From: Nocardioides soli
Lineage (GTDB): Bacteria > Actinomycetota > Actinomycetes > Propionibacteriales > Nocardioidaceae
Direction of reading: 5' to 3'
NCBI RefSeq assembly: GCF_014191495.1
Contig: NZ_JACHWR010000001.1
Location: forward strand, 620,001 to 684,000
DNA length: 64,000 nucleotides
Below the pieces are notes generated by a model. That model searched no databases, had not been told where the DNA came from, and saw nothing but the letters and a program-made list of their open reading frames with translations. The position numbers and the translations under genes were made by a program. Below, piece by piece: positions 55,339-64,000 of this stretch; the first letter of the stretch is position 1; the number at the start of each line of letters is the position of its first letter.

Positions 55339-56559
55339 CTACCCAGCGTGGCCCAGCCTCCGAAGAGTTGTGGCCAGGTCGCCCCGCGTCTCGACCGAGA
55401 TCGACCCCAGCCCCAGCCAGCCGGCCAGTCGGAGCAGCTCCGCGTGGAGCTGCTCGGCCGTGTCGGGTGGCGCCCCGGGCTCGGCGTATGCCGCCTTGAC
55501 GACCAACCGCCCCGCACCGGCCTCGAACTGGCGGTCCGCCTTGAGGTCGACCCGGGCAACGATCCGGTCGCCGAGGAGGAACGGCAGCACGTAGTAGCCG
55601 TGCACGCGCTTGTCGGCCGGGACGTAGATCTCGATGCGGTAGCGGAAGTCGAAGAGCGCCTCGGTGCGGGCCCGCTCCCACACGACCGGGTCGAACGGGC
55701 TGAGCAGCGCGCGGGCGTCCACCCGCCGGGGCACGCGGGCGTCGCGGTGCAGGTACGCCGCGCGCCGCCAGCCGTCGACCGCGACCGGCACCAGCTCGCC
55801 CTCCTCGACCAGCTCGGCCACCGCGGCGGCGGTGTCGGCGACCGGCATCCGGTAGTAGTCGCGCAGATCCTGCACCGTCGCCACGCCGTGGGAGCGGGCC
55901 GCCCGGACCACGAGCTCGCGGGCCGCCTCCTCGCGCGTCGGGACGGGCCGCGCGAGGACGGCGGGCGGGATCACCCGCTCGGGCAGGTCGTAGCGGATCT
56001 CGAACTGACTGTTGCGACCCGCGATCGCGACCTGGCCCGAGGTGTAGAGGTAGTCGAGCATGCGACGCGTCGCGGACCAGTTCCAGCCCCAGTTCTCCTT
56101 CTCCCGGGGAAGGCCGTCGCCCACCCATGACGCAGCGTCGCGCGCGGTGGAGGCGCCGCGCTCGGCGATCTCGTCGAGCAGGCTCTTCTCCAGCACGTCG
56201 TTCTCGGCGACGAACCCCCACTTGCCGCGCTTGGCGCGGTAGTCGTCCATCCGGTGCTGCATCACCGGCCAGAGCTCGACCGGCATGAACGCCTGGACGT
56301 GGGCCCAGTACTCCACGATCCGCCGTGGTCGGCGCTCGGCGGCCCGGCGCAGCAGTTCGACGTCGTAGGGACCCATCCGGGAGTAGAGCGGCATGTAGTG
56401 GGCCCGCTGGAGCACATTGACCGAGTCGACCTGGAGCACGCCGGTGCGCTCCAGGGTGCGCTGGAGGGTGCGCATGGTCGGCGCCGCGTGCGGCCGGTCG
56501 AGGAAGCCCTGGGCGGCCAGCGCGATCCGGCGCGCCTGGGCGACGCTCAGCGAGTCCAT
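55339..56559 (-). CDS. YcaQ-type winged-helix DNA glycosylase
   Basis: 406 residues. Starts LSVAQARRIALAAQGFLDRP; contains LQVDSVNVLQRAHYMPLYSRMGPYD and ALLSPFDPVVWERARTEALFDFRYRIEIYVPADKRVHGYYVLPFLLGDRIVARVDLKADR, the strongly conserved core of the YcaQ/AlkZ family, with its tandem winged-helix folds. Relatives unhook interstrand crosslinks or remove alkylated bases such as azinomycin adducts. Lies 57 bp upstream of secA on the same strand. Substrate not predictable. Confidence 0.92.
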   Translation of the reverse strand: MDSLSVAQARRIALAAQGFLDRPHAAPTMRTLQRTLERTGVLQVDSVNVLQRAHYMPLYSRMGPYDVELLRRAAERRPRRIVEYWAHVQAFMPVELWPVMQHRMDDYRAKRGKWGFVAENDVLEKSLLDEIAERGASTARDAASWVGDGLPREKENWGWNWSATRRMLDYLYTSGQVAIAGRNSQFEIRYDLPERVIPPAVLARPVPTREEAARELVVRAARSHGVATVQDLRDYYRMPVADTAAAVAELVEEGELVPVAVDGWRRAAYLHRDARVPRRVDARALLSPFDPVVWERARTEALFDFRYRIEIYVPADKRVHGYYVLPFLLGDRIVARVDLKADRQFEAGAGRLVVKAAYAEPGAPPDTAEQLHAELLRLAGWLGLGSISVETRGDLATTLRRLGHAG

Positions 56560-56598
56560 GCCGTGAGGCTAGAGGAGCGCGCCGACAGTGGTGGCCGG

Positions 56599-56880
56599 TG
56601 CTTCTCGGCTCACCGCGTTTCGAGGCTCAGGCCTGGCGGCCTTCGCACCTCAACCAGCGACACGGTGGTTGAGGTGCGAGGAGCCCCAGCGCCGAGCCTC
56701 GAAACCACCACACCCGACAGCAGTGATGGCTGCTTCTCGGCTCACCGCGTTTCGAGGCTCAGGCCTGGCGGCCTTCGCACCTCAACCAGCGACACGGTGG
56801 TTGAGGTGCGAGGAGCCCCAGCGCCGAGCCTCGAAACCACCACACCCGACAGCAGTCGCGGCTACTCCCCGACTCACCGC
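56599..56880. repeat. 132-bp tandem repeat containing an 89-bp palindromic element
   Basis: Two near-identical units (period 132 bp) and a degenerate third start. Within each, 56617-56705 and 56749-56837 are built from nested inverted repeats: GTTTCGAGGCTC pairs with GAGCCTCGAAAC, and CGCACCTCAACCA with TGGTTGAGGTGCG. Transcripts from either strand would fold into long hairpins. These fill the 420-bp gap 56560-56979 with no gene. Confidence 0.85.
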
Positions 56881-56979
56881 GTTTCGAGACGCGTCACGCA
56901 GTCCCGAGCAAGCTCGGCCCTGCGTCGACGCTCCTCAACCTGCCTTGCTTTCGTAGCCCGACCTCGTTCCTCGGTCGGC

Positions 56980-57663
56980 CTACGGCAAGTCAAGCAGCTT
57001 CTCCTTGACGGCGTACATGACCGCCTCCATCCGCGAGTGGAGCTGGAGCTTCTCGAGGATGTTGCGCACGTGGTTCTTCACCGTGTTGTCGCTGATGTAG
57101 AGCTCCTTGGCGATCTCACGGTTGTTCATCCCGCGCGCCACGAGGCGGAGCACCTCGAGCTCGCGGTCGGTGAGCCGCAGCCCGGCGGTGTGATCGCGCT
57201 CGGGGCGCGACATCTGCTTGAACTCGTCGATGAGCTTGACCGCCATCGAGGGGCTGATCAGCGACTGCCCGTCGGCCACGACCCGGACGGCCTGGGCGAC
57301 CTCCTCGATCGAGGAGTCCTTCAGCAGGTAGCCGGCGGCACCGCTCTTGACCGCCTCGTAGAGGTCGGCCTCCTCGTCGGAGACCGTCAGCATCACGATC
57401 TTGGCCGACGGCACCGCCTCCTTGATCGCCAGGCAAGCCTCGATGCCGGACCGCTTGGGCATCCGGATGTCGAGGAGCACCACGTCGGGCGCGGTGCGCT
57501 CGGCGAGGGTCGTCCCCTCGACGCCGTCGCCGGCCTCGCCGACCACCTCGACCCCCGGCTCCGCGCCGAGCAGCATCGTCAGGCCGCGCCGGAAGAGCTC
57601 CTGGTCGTCGACCACGAGCACCCGGATCGGCTCGCGCTCGCGCTCCTTCGTCAGCTCTGCCAC
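56980..57663 (-). CDS. NarL/LuxR-family response regulator
   Basis: 227 residues from GTG 57663. Receiver domain (IRVLVVDDQELFRRGLTMLL, phospho-acceptor Asp in VVLLDIRMPKRSG, Thr in VMLTVSDEE, Lys in GYLLKDS) and a C-terminal LuxR-type helix-turn-helix (LTDRELEVLRLVARGMNNREIAKELYISDNTVKNHVRNILEKL). No histidine kinase adjoins, so it is an orphan or paired with a distant kinase. It sits between hpf and the YcaQ gene inside an otherwise conserved block. Confidence 0.93.
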   Translation of the reverse strand: MAELTKEREREPIRVLVVDDQELFRRGLTMLLGAEPGVEVVGEAGDGVEGTTLAERTAPDVVLLDIRMPKRSGIEACLAIKEAVPSAKIVMLTVSDEEADLYEAVKSGAAGYLLKDSSIEEVAQAVRVVADGQSLISPSMAVKLIDEFKQMSRPERDHTAGLRLTDRELEVLRLVARGMNNREIAKELYISDNTVKNHVRNILEKLQLHSRMEAVMYAVKEKLLDLP

Positions 57664-57722
57664 GCGGGCATCATGGCACGCCTGGGCCGTGGGCGCCCCA
57701 CATCGGGGTGATCCGACGCGCC

Positions 57723-57754
57723 GACGCCGGTGGCCCGTCCGGGCCACCGGCGTC
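57723..57754 (-). terminator. 14-bp hairpin terminator after hpf
   Basis: GACGCCGGTGGCCC (57723-57736) and GGGCCACCGGCGTC (57741-57754) are perfectly complementary around loop GTCC, just downstream of the hpf stop on the minus strand. Confidence 0.7.
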
Positions 57755-57777
57755 TTCCGATCGGACCCCGGGTCGTC

Positions 57778-58401
57778 TCAGACGGTCCCGCCGATGTCGA
57801 GCGAGATCACGCCGTAGTCGTAGCCGCGGCGGCGGTAGACGACCGCCGGACGCTCACTCTCCTTGTCGACGTAGAGGTAGAAGTCGTGTCCGACCAACTC
57901 CATCTCGTAGAGCGCCTGGTCGAGCGTCATCGGGGCGGCGGCGTGGGTCTTCTCACGGACGACCAGCGGCCCGTCCCCGGTCACGGCGATCGGCCCGACC
58001 TGACGCTCCTGGGTGACGACGTCGTCCGGCGTCATCTCCGTGGGCGGCGCGCCGTTGGCGAGCGCCTGCCCGACGGAGACCGGGGTCTTCCCGCCCCGAT
58101 GGACACGTCGACGGTCGGACGCACGCCGCATCTGGGCGGCCATCTTGTCCAGGGCGAGGTCGAGCGCCGCCATCTTGTCGGCGGCTCCGGCCTCGGCCCT
58201 GATCACCGGGCCCTTGGAGAGCGCCGTCAACTGGACTCGTACGGCGCGATCCGCTTGCCGCGGGTTGCGTTCGCATTCCACCTCGACCTTCACCCGGATG
58301 ATCCGGTGATCGTGCTTCTCGAGCTTGGACAGCTTCTCCTCTACGTGACTGCGAAACCGCTCAGACAGCTCGCAGTGCCGACCCGTGACCACAACTTCCA
58401 T
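57778..58401 (-). CDS. hpf: Ribosome hibernation-promoting factor, long form
   Basis: 207 residues from ATG 58401 (GGGAGG at good spacing). N-terminal S30AE domain (MEVVVTGRHCELSERFRSHVEEKLSKLEKHDHRIIRVKVEVE) and a C-terminal dimerisation domain (about 150-205: PMTLDQALYEMELVGHDFYLYVDKESERPAVVYRRRGYDYGVI). Long HPF alone forms 100S ribosome dimers in stationary phase. Same place between comF and secA as in mycobacteria. An in-frame ATG upstream at 58551 is not supported by a ribosome site. Confidence 0.95.
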   Translation of the reverse strand: MEVVVTGRHCELSERFRSHVEEKLSKLEKHDHRIIRVKVEVECERNPRQADRAVRVQLTALSKGPVIRAEAGAADKMAALDLALDKMAAQMRRASDRRRVHRGGKTPVSVGQALANGAPPTEMTPDDVVTQERQVGPIAVTGDGPLVVREKTHAAAPMTLDQALYEMELVGHDFYLYVDKESERPAVVYRRRGYDYGVISLDIGGTV

Positions 58402-58820
58402 GTGAACCTCCCGATTGCACACTTGCTTCTCGGCGTTTCGGCGGCCAGCTCCGGTCGCACCCTCGTGGGGGGTACGCCGAAGCACCGGTACCCGCATGGG
58501 CCCGGCGTCGGGGAGGAGTCCGTCCGGCCGACCTGGTCTTCGACCCCACAACCGCCTGCTGAGGTGCTCGCAGCTTCTCTGCCACTACTGACCTTCTCCC
58601 GGTCACCGCCGCATCTGGCGACGGTGCCGAGGCAGGACTTACCACTAAGCCGCACCGTGATCGACGGTCCGCCCCGCATCGCGGCGCTGACCGTCTTACG
58701 TGGACCGTTTCGCCTGCGACTGGCATCGGCTAGCCGACCCTGCGCCCGGCTCGGCCGAGGCACCTGGACGACGCAACCACGGACCCGGACGGACTCCATG
58801 CAGAGACGTTAGTCCGAAGG
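58402..58820. other. Leader and promoter region of hpf
   Basis: A 419-bp gap between comF and hpf. It holds the presumed hpf promoter and a long untranslated leader. I see no gene, no riboswitch I recognise and no strong hairpin. Confidence 0.5.
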
Positions 58821-59564
58821 TCAAGGAGACGAAAGGGCCCAAGGTCCCCCGCCTCGACCCCGTCGGCGTGTCGCGGCCACCGCAGCCACGGCGACCACCT
58901 CGAGACCCACCGCCTCGAGGGCTCGCTGGGCCTCGCGAAGCGTCGATCCGGTCGTGACCACGTCGTCGCAGACGACCACCCGGGCCTGGGTACGCCGCGC
59001 CGCCAGCGCCCGGAGCCGGTCGGAGGGGCAGTGCATGGAGCCGGCCAGGTTCACCGCCCGATCGTCGGCCCCGAGGCCCGCCTGGTCCACGACCCCCGGA
59101 CGACTGCGCAGCAGGGACGCCGCCACCACGTCGGCGCCGGACCCGCGCAGCCGGCGCGCCGCCCTGGTGGTGATGCGCAGGGTCGGGTCGTGGCCGCGCG
59201 TCCGTGCGGTGCCCGGGCGCGACGGCACCGGCACCAGCACCACCGGGCCGTCCGGATGGTCGGCGAGCGCCGCACGGACCGCGTCGGCGAGCAGCCGGGC
59301 CAACGGATCGCGCAGCCCGAGCATCCGGCGCTCCTTGTGGCCCAGCAGCAGCGCCCGGACCACCCCGGCGTACTCCCCCGCCGCGAAGGGCGGCGCCAGC
59401 CCGGGCGGTACCGGGTCGGGCCGGGCCGGTGCCGCCCCGTCGGGCAGCCCGTCCGCGCAGTCTCCGCAGAGCACCCGCCCGGCACGGCCGCAGCCCGCGC
59501 AGCGTCGCCCCAGGAGCAGGTCGGCGGCCGCGTCGGCGAGGTCGGCCCAGGTCTCGCGGGGCAT
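58821..59564 (-). CDS. ComF-family phosphoribosyltransferase-like protein
   Basis: 247 residues from ATG 59564 (MPRETWADLADAAADLLLGRRCAGC); a TTG at 59624 would add 20 residues. N-terminal zinc ribbon (CAGCGRAGRVLCGDC) and a type I phosphoribosyltransferase motif VVVCDDVVTTGSTL near the C-terminus, the ComFC pattern. In naturally competent bacteria ComF helps single-stranded DNA entry; in actinobacteria its role is unclear. Lies between lpqB and hpf as in Mycobacterium. Confidence 0.92.
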   Translation of the reverse strand: MPRETWADLADAAADLLLGRRCAGCGRAGRVLCGDCADGLPDGAAPARPDPVPPGLAPPFAAGEYAGVVRALLLGHKERRMLGLRDPLARLLADAVRAALADHPDGPVVLVPVPSRPGTARTRGHDPTLRITTRAARRLRGSGADVVAASLLRSRPGVVDQAGLGADDRAVNLAGSMHCPSDRLRALAARRTQARVVVCDDVVTTGSTLREAQRALEAVGLEVVAVAAVAATRRRGRGGGPWALSSP

Positions 59565-59627
59565 GTGCCGATGCCACCACCCCGCGGGGACCCGCTCAAG
59601 GCCACGGTCCGCGGCTGTGGACAAGGC

Positions 59628-61382
59628 TCAGCCGACGTAGGTCACGCCGGTGGTGCCGCTCGCGAGCGGCACGGTCGGCCGGTCGGCGGCCGACAGGTTG
59701 ACCATGGAGCGGCGACCCACGCCGAAGAGCGGGTCGCCCGCCGCCGGGGAGCCGGCCAGCGACCGCAGCGGTCCCGGCACGGTGGTCGAGGTGCCGTCGG
59801 CCGCCGGCGCGCCGTCGACCGAGGCCAGGTAGAGCTGGACCAGCTTGTTCGTCGCGGCGAACGGGCTGAGGATCGCCAGGCTCGTGGGCGTCCGCCAGGC
59901 GATCGCACGCATCGGCAGGTCGCTGTCCGGCTCGCCGGAGATCGGCCGGGCCGGCGTCGCCCAGAGGATCCGGCCGCTGCGGTCGCGGGCGATCCGGCTG
60001 AGGACCAGCTCGTCGCCGGCGGGCCGGCGTACGACGGCGACCAGGCGGGTGCCGTCGCGCGAGACCACGAAGCTGCGCACCTGCCGCCCGGTGATGCCGG
60101 GCACCTCGAGCTCGTGCCGGCCCCGCTCGCCGACGTACGACACCGCGGCGCCGCCCGCGGTGCGGTCGACCAGCCACATCCGGTCGGAGAAGTCCCAGGC
60201 GGGCTCGAGCAGATCGGTGCCGCCGGTAACCACGGTGCGGGCCTGTCCGGCGTCCCGACCGCTGACCGGGGCGGCCACCACCACCCGGCCGTCCTCGGTC
60301 ACGCCGGCCGCCCGGGTCGCGGTCAGGCTCACGCCCACGCTCCGCACGCCCAGCGCGTCGGCGCCCATCGGGCCGCTGACCGGCTCCAGGGTGCCGCCGG
60401 CACCGGAGGCGAGCCGTCCCTCACGCAGGCCGTAGAGCAGCGGGCTGGCCTGCCAGCCGGCCGGGTCGTACTCGCTGCCGCCGTCGACGCGGTAGGCGCT
60501 CACCCCGCCCGGCAGCGGGACCGACTGGCCGTTGATCGAGACGCGCAGCGCCTCGATCTCGTCCTCCTGGCGCAGCGTCCAGGCGAGCTGGGCCATCATC
60601 AGCTCGATCGACTGCGGCGTCAGGTCGCCGCCGTCGCCCTTGAGCCCGATGTCGGCGATGCCCTCGTCGGAGATCGGCACCGACAGGTTCACGGTCAGTC
60701 CCGGCGGGATGAAGCTGCGCACCACCCGGTCGAGGCCCGCGCTCGGACCGAGCAGCAGCGCCTGGGTCAGCGTGCTCGCGAGCTGCTTGCCCTTCGGCAC
60801 GAAGACCGGCTCCGGCGCCAGGATCGAGGCGGTGGGATCGAAGTAGTAGAGCGACACCTGGCGGTAGCGGCGGGCGAACCACGACTCCGGCACGATCAGC
60901 GCGTCCGGCGCCCGGTCGATGCGCCACTCGCCCTCCTCGAAGGCCATCGGCAGCTGCACGATCCGCCGGGCCCGGGGCAGCGGGCCCTGCCAGGCGCCCT
61001 GGGCGTCGAGATGGTCCGGATCGCGCAGGGTGACCGAGACCCCGACGCCGCTCTCGGCGATGCGGGGGTTGCCGGCGTAGGTGATCGTCTCGTCCTCGGG
61101 CGTCCACGACGCGGCGGCGTCCTGGGTGAGGAACTCGCGGGCGGTGTTGGTCTGGATCGGCGTCGCCGTCATCGCGGCCAGGAAGCCCTGGACGATCTCG
61201 GCCCGGGTCGCGCCCTCCTGGGGCGGCCGCGGGTCGATGTAGACGCCGGGCTGACCGGCGACGCCGCCTCCGGACTGCGTCTCGACGACCGGGCCGCTCT
61301 CCGGCATGCCCACGCAGCCGCTCAGCACCAGCGCCGCGGCGACGGCGGCCACGACGACGAGGAGGGTACGGCGGCGGGTCAT
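59628..61382 (-). CDS. lpqB: Lipoprotein LpqB, MtrAB accessory
   Basis: 584 residues from ATG 61382. Lipoprotein signal (LLVVVAAVAAALVLSGC, lipobox LSGC). A GerMN domain follows (about 190-310: LASTLTQALLLGPSAGLDRVVRSFIPPGLTVN), then the LpqB propeller domain to the C-terminus. In mycobacteria LpqB interacts with the sensor MtrB and tunes MtrA phosphorylation. The ATG overlaps the mtrB stop (ATGA). Confidence 0.94.
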   Translation of the reverse strand: MTRRRTLLVVVAAVAAALVLSGCVGMPESGPVVETQSGGGVAGQPGVYIDPRPPQEGATRAEIVQGFLAAMTATPIQTNTAREFLTQDAAASWTPEDETITYAGNPRIAESGVGVSVTLRDPDHLDAQGAWQGPLPRARRIVQLPMAFEEGEWRIDRAPDALIVPESWFARRYRQVSLYYFDPTASILAPEPVFVPKGKQLASTLTQALLLGPSAGLDRVVRSFIPPGLTVNLSVPISDEGIADIGLKGDGGDLTPQSIELMMAQLAWTLRQEDEIEALRVSINGQSVPLPGGVSAYRVDGGSEYDPAGWQASPLLYGLREGRLASGAGGTLEPVSGPMGADALGVRSVGVSLTATRAAGVTEDGRVVVAAPVSGRDAGQARTVVTGGTDLLEPAWDFSDRMWLVDRTAGGAAVSYVGERGRHELEVPGITGRQVRSFVVSRDGTRLVAVVRRPAGDELVLSRIARDRSGRILWATPARPISGEPDSDLPMRAIAWRTPTSLAILSPFAATNKLVQLYLASVDGAPAADGTSTTVPGPLRSLAGSPAAGDPLFGVGRRSMVNLSAADRPTVPLASGTTGVTYVG

Positions 61383-63010
61383 GTCACCGGCTCCGTCACG
61401 TCGGAGGGCACCAGCGCGAGCGGGCTGTGGCGCAGCACCGCGCCCGCGCGACGGGGCAGCGTCAGCCGGAACTGGGCGCCCTCCCCCGGCCGGCCCCAGG
61501 CCTGCAGCCAGCCGCCGTGGAGGTGGGTGTCCTCGAGCGAGATCGACAGGCCGAGGCCGGTGCCGCCACTGGTGCGGGCCCGGGCCGGGTCGGCGCGCCA
61601 GAACCGGTTGAACACCATGGCCGCCTCGCCCGGCGCCAGGCCGACGCCGTAGTCGCGCACCGTGATCGCGGCCGCGTGGTCGTCGCCGGCCACGGCCACC
61701 ACGATGTCGCCTCCGGCGCGGTCGGTGCCGGTGTGGTCGATCGCATTGGTGACCAGGTTGCGCACGACGCGCTCGATGCGGCGTACGTCGGCCTCCGCCA
61801 GACACGGGTGGTCCGGTGCGTCGACCACGATCTCGACCCCCCGCTGGGCGGCCAGCGGTCGGGTCGCGTCGACCACCCGGTGGGCGACGTCGACGAGGTT
61901 GAGGTCGTCGAGCTCGAGCACGGCGGCGCCGGCGTCGAACCGGCTGATCTCGAGCAGGTCCGCGAGCAGGGTCTCGAAGCGGTCGAGCTCGGTCTGCAGC
62001 AGCTCGGCGGCGCGGGCGGTGGCCGGGTCGAAGTCGCGCCGGGCGTCGTGCAGGACGTCGCCGGCCATCCGGACCGTCGTGAGCGGCGTACGAAGCTCAT
62101 GGGACACGTCGGAGACGAAGCGGCGTTGGACCCGGCTGAGCTCCTCGAGCTGGCGGATCTGCCGCTGCAGGTTGCTGGCCATCTGGTTGAACGACGTGGC
62201 CAGCCGGGCCAGGTCGTCCTCGCCCGAGACCCGCAGCCTCTCCTGGAGCTGGCCGGCCGCCAGCCGCTCCGCGACCTGGCGCGCCATCCGGATCGGCGTG
62301 ACGACCTGCCGGGTCACCAGCCAGGTCATGCCGGCCACCAGCACGACGAGGAGGACCGCGGCGGTCAGCAGCGCCCGGGTCACCAGCGCCATGGTCTCCT
62401 CCTGCTCGTCGAGCGGGAAGAGGTAGTAGAGCGTGTAGGTCTGGGCGTCGGCGGGCAGCAGCACCTGCGAGCCGACGACGATGCCCGGACGCTCGGTCGT
62501 CACGCCGGCCGCGTCGGTGCTCCGGATCGTGGTGTAGGTCCAGGCGGTCGGCGCCTCCCGGTCGAAGTGCTTCTCGAGGTCGAGCGGGACGCTGCTGGTG
62601 TCGAGGCCCTGGGTGAAGTTCGCGCCCCCGTCGGAGATCCGGCCGCCCCCGCCGGTCGGGCCGGCCAGGACCACCGCGAAGCCGCGGGTGTCACCGGCCT
62701 GGATGATCGGCTCGACCAGGTCGCGCTGCTGGCTGGCGACGTCGGCGTCGGTGCCGGGAGCGGCCTCGAGGCGGACCCGCGCCTCGGCGGTCTCGTCGTT
62801 CGCCTCGGCCACGACCGCGTCGACCCGGTGGTCGAGCAGGCCGTCACGGGTCTGCTGGAGCAGGTACCAGCCGACGATGCCGATCACCGCCATCGACAGC
62901 AGGACGGTGCTGGCGACCACCCGCGCCTGGATGGAGCGGCGCCAGAAGGTCAACGCACGGCGTACCGGATCAGGGAGCCAGTGCGACCCGCGGGGGCGCA
63001 GGTGCAGCAT
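61379..63010 (-). CDS. mtrB: Sensor histidine kinase MtrB
   Basis: 543 residues. Two membrane helices (about 33-51 and 212-232) enclose an extracytoplasmic sensor domain. HAMP linker (about 233-285), HisKA with the phosphorylated His in FVSDVSHELRTPLTTVRMAGD, then HATPase_c with the N-box NLVTNAIDH and the G-boxes DYGVGLAP and GTGLGLSI. With MtrA it controls cell division and peptidoglycan genes in actinobacteria. Starts 9 bp after the mtrA stop; stop overlaps lpqB. Confidence 0.96.
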   Translation of the reverse strand: MLHLRPRGSHWLPDPVRRALTFWRRSIQARVVASTVLLSMAVIGIVGWYLLQQTRDGLLDHRVDAVVAEANDETAEARVRLEAAPGTDADVASQQRDLVEPIIQAGDTRGFAVVLAGPTGGGGRISDGGANFTQGLDTSSVPLDLEKHFDREAPTAWTYTTIRSTDAAGVTTERPGIVVGSQVLLPADAQTYTLYYLFPLDEQEETMALVTRALLTAAVLLVVLVAGMTWLVTRQVVTPIRMARQVAERLAAGQLQERLRVSGEDDLARLATSFNQMASNLQRQIRQLEELSRVQRRFVSDVSHELRTPLTTVRMAGDVLHDARRDFDPATARAAELLQTELDRFETLLADLLEISRFDAGAAVLELDDLNLVDVAHRVVDATRPLAAQRGVEIVVDAPDHPCLAEADVRRIERVVRNLVTNAIDHTGTDRAGGDIVVAVAGDDHAAAITVRDYGVGLAPGEAAMVFNRFWRADPARARTSGGTGLGLSISLEDTHLHGGWLQAWGRPGEGAQFRLTLPRRAGAVLRHSPLALVPSDVTEPVT

Positions 63011-63019
63011 GTCGGTGCC

Positions 63020-63745
<726 letters not shown>

Positions 63746-63851
63746 GGCATCCATCATGACAGTTGCTCGGTGGTCGCGTTGCGCTCGCGAGGAACGGGCT
63801 CTGCTCACCGTGATCTCGAGACGCCGGTCGGCTCCTCGACCTGGTGCGTGT

Positions 63852-63882
63852 CTCCTGGCCCGCGCAGGGCTCGGGCCAGGAG
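63852..63882 (-). terminator. Hairpin terminator after sahH
   Basis: CTCCTGGCCCG (63852-63862) and CGGGCCAGGAG (63872-63882) form a perfect 11-bp stem, 2 bases beyond the sahH stop on the minus strand. Confidence 0.7.
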
Positions 63883-63884
63883 CG

Positions 63885-64000
63885 CTAGTACCGGTACTGC
63901 TCCGGCTTGAACGGACCCGCAACGTCGATGCCGAGGTACGCCGCCTGCTCGCCGGTGAGCGTCGTCAGCCGCACCCCGAGGGCGTCGAGGTGCAGGCGGG
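63885..64000 (-). CDS. sahH: Adenosylhomocysteinase, C-terminal end only
   Basis: The last 37 codons of a minus-strand gene that continues beyond the right edge. They read [18 protein letters not shown]..., ending [10 protein letters not shown], the conserved C-terminus of S-adenosyl-L-homocysteine hydrolase, whose Lys and Tyr contact NAD of the neighbouring subunit. It clears S-adenosylhomocysteine. Position next to mtrAB is as in Mycobacterium. Confidence 0.93.
   Translation of the reverse strand, partial: RLHLDALGVRLTTLTGEQAAYLGIDVAGPFKPEQYRY

Noticed and set aside
56599..56880. CRISPR array
   Set aside because: Repeats are 132 bp apart, palindromic throughout, with no short direct repeat and unique spacer pattern, and no cas genes.

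Overview
The window is a high-GC actinobacterial chromosome segment. It most resembles the Nocardioides/Nocardioidaceae type. This is judged from codon use, frequent GTG starts and two conserved actinobacterial syntenies: tig-clpP1-clpP2-clpX-valS with rpiB/nei nearby, and sahH-mtrA-mtrB-lpqB-comF-hpf-secA plus an Rv3235-type gene. The window also carries the palindromic 'CTCCTCAACC ... GGTTTCGAGAC' repeats I associate with this family. No database search was possible; names rest on motifs, length and gene order.

Layout. 1-210: end of a FitA/VapB-type antitoxin broken by a 17-bp tandem duplication. 396-13579: housekeeping block (GNAT, valS, secreted WG-repeat protein, clpX, clpP2, clpP1, tig, tRNA-Pro, tRNA-Gly, SpoIIE phosphatase, nei-type glycosylase, rpiB, esterase). 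13621-16812: MFS transporter, MaoC protein, TetR with a clear operator, GNAT. 16881-21374: a seven-gene minus-strand cluster that looks like a miniature methylamine-dehydrogenase-type (Mau-like) redox system: MauE-like membrane protein, MauD-like thioredoxin, Tat-exported protein rich in Cys and Trp, lipoprotein with propeller-like repeats, three unknowns. 21756-23242: DUF5302 protein and acyl-CoA dehydrogenase.

23324-33625: a cell-surface block with two sulfotransferase-like proteins, a PLD-like exported protein, a LicD-type transferase fused to a methyltransferase, two paralogous exported endonuclease/exonuclease/phosphatase (EEP) proteins (one fused to an alkaline-phosphatase-like domain that seems to have lost metal ligands) and a lipoprotein sulfatase. 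I infer roles in modifying or turning over a sulfated or phosphate-containing surface polymer. 33890-37199: MgtE-N/CBS protein, DUF1003, Mrp and TatB. 37472-38123: a small regulator with a ClpX-type zinc finger, then two very long inverted repeats.

38243-43686: accessory island with a lone P450, small peptide ORFs, a small secreted protein and an ABC ATPase with two membrane proteins, each overlapping the next. Base composition looks less GC-rich than the core. 44442-49136: copper-handling block (DUF6153, DUF305, sialidase-fold protein, CPC-type P1B ATPase) whose ATPase promoter has a CsoR-like palindrome between -35 and -10. 49257-52208: SulP transporter, LysM protein, Rv3235-type protein. 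52459-64000: secA, YcaQ-type glycosylase, NarL-type regulator, hpf, comF, lpqB, mtrB, mtrA and the 3' end of sahH.

Most intergenic 3' ends hold strong hairpins or palindromic repeats, and in two cases (clpX, MaoC gene) the stop codon itself lies inside a repeat.
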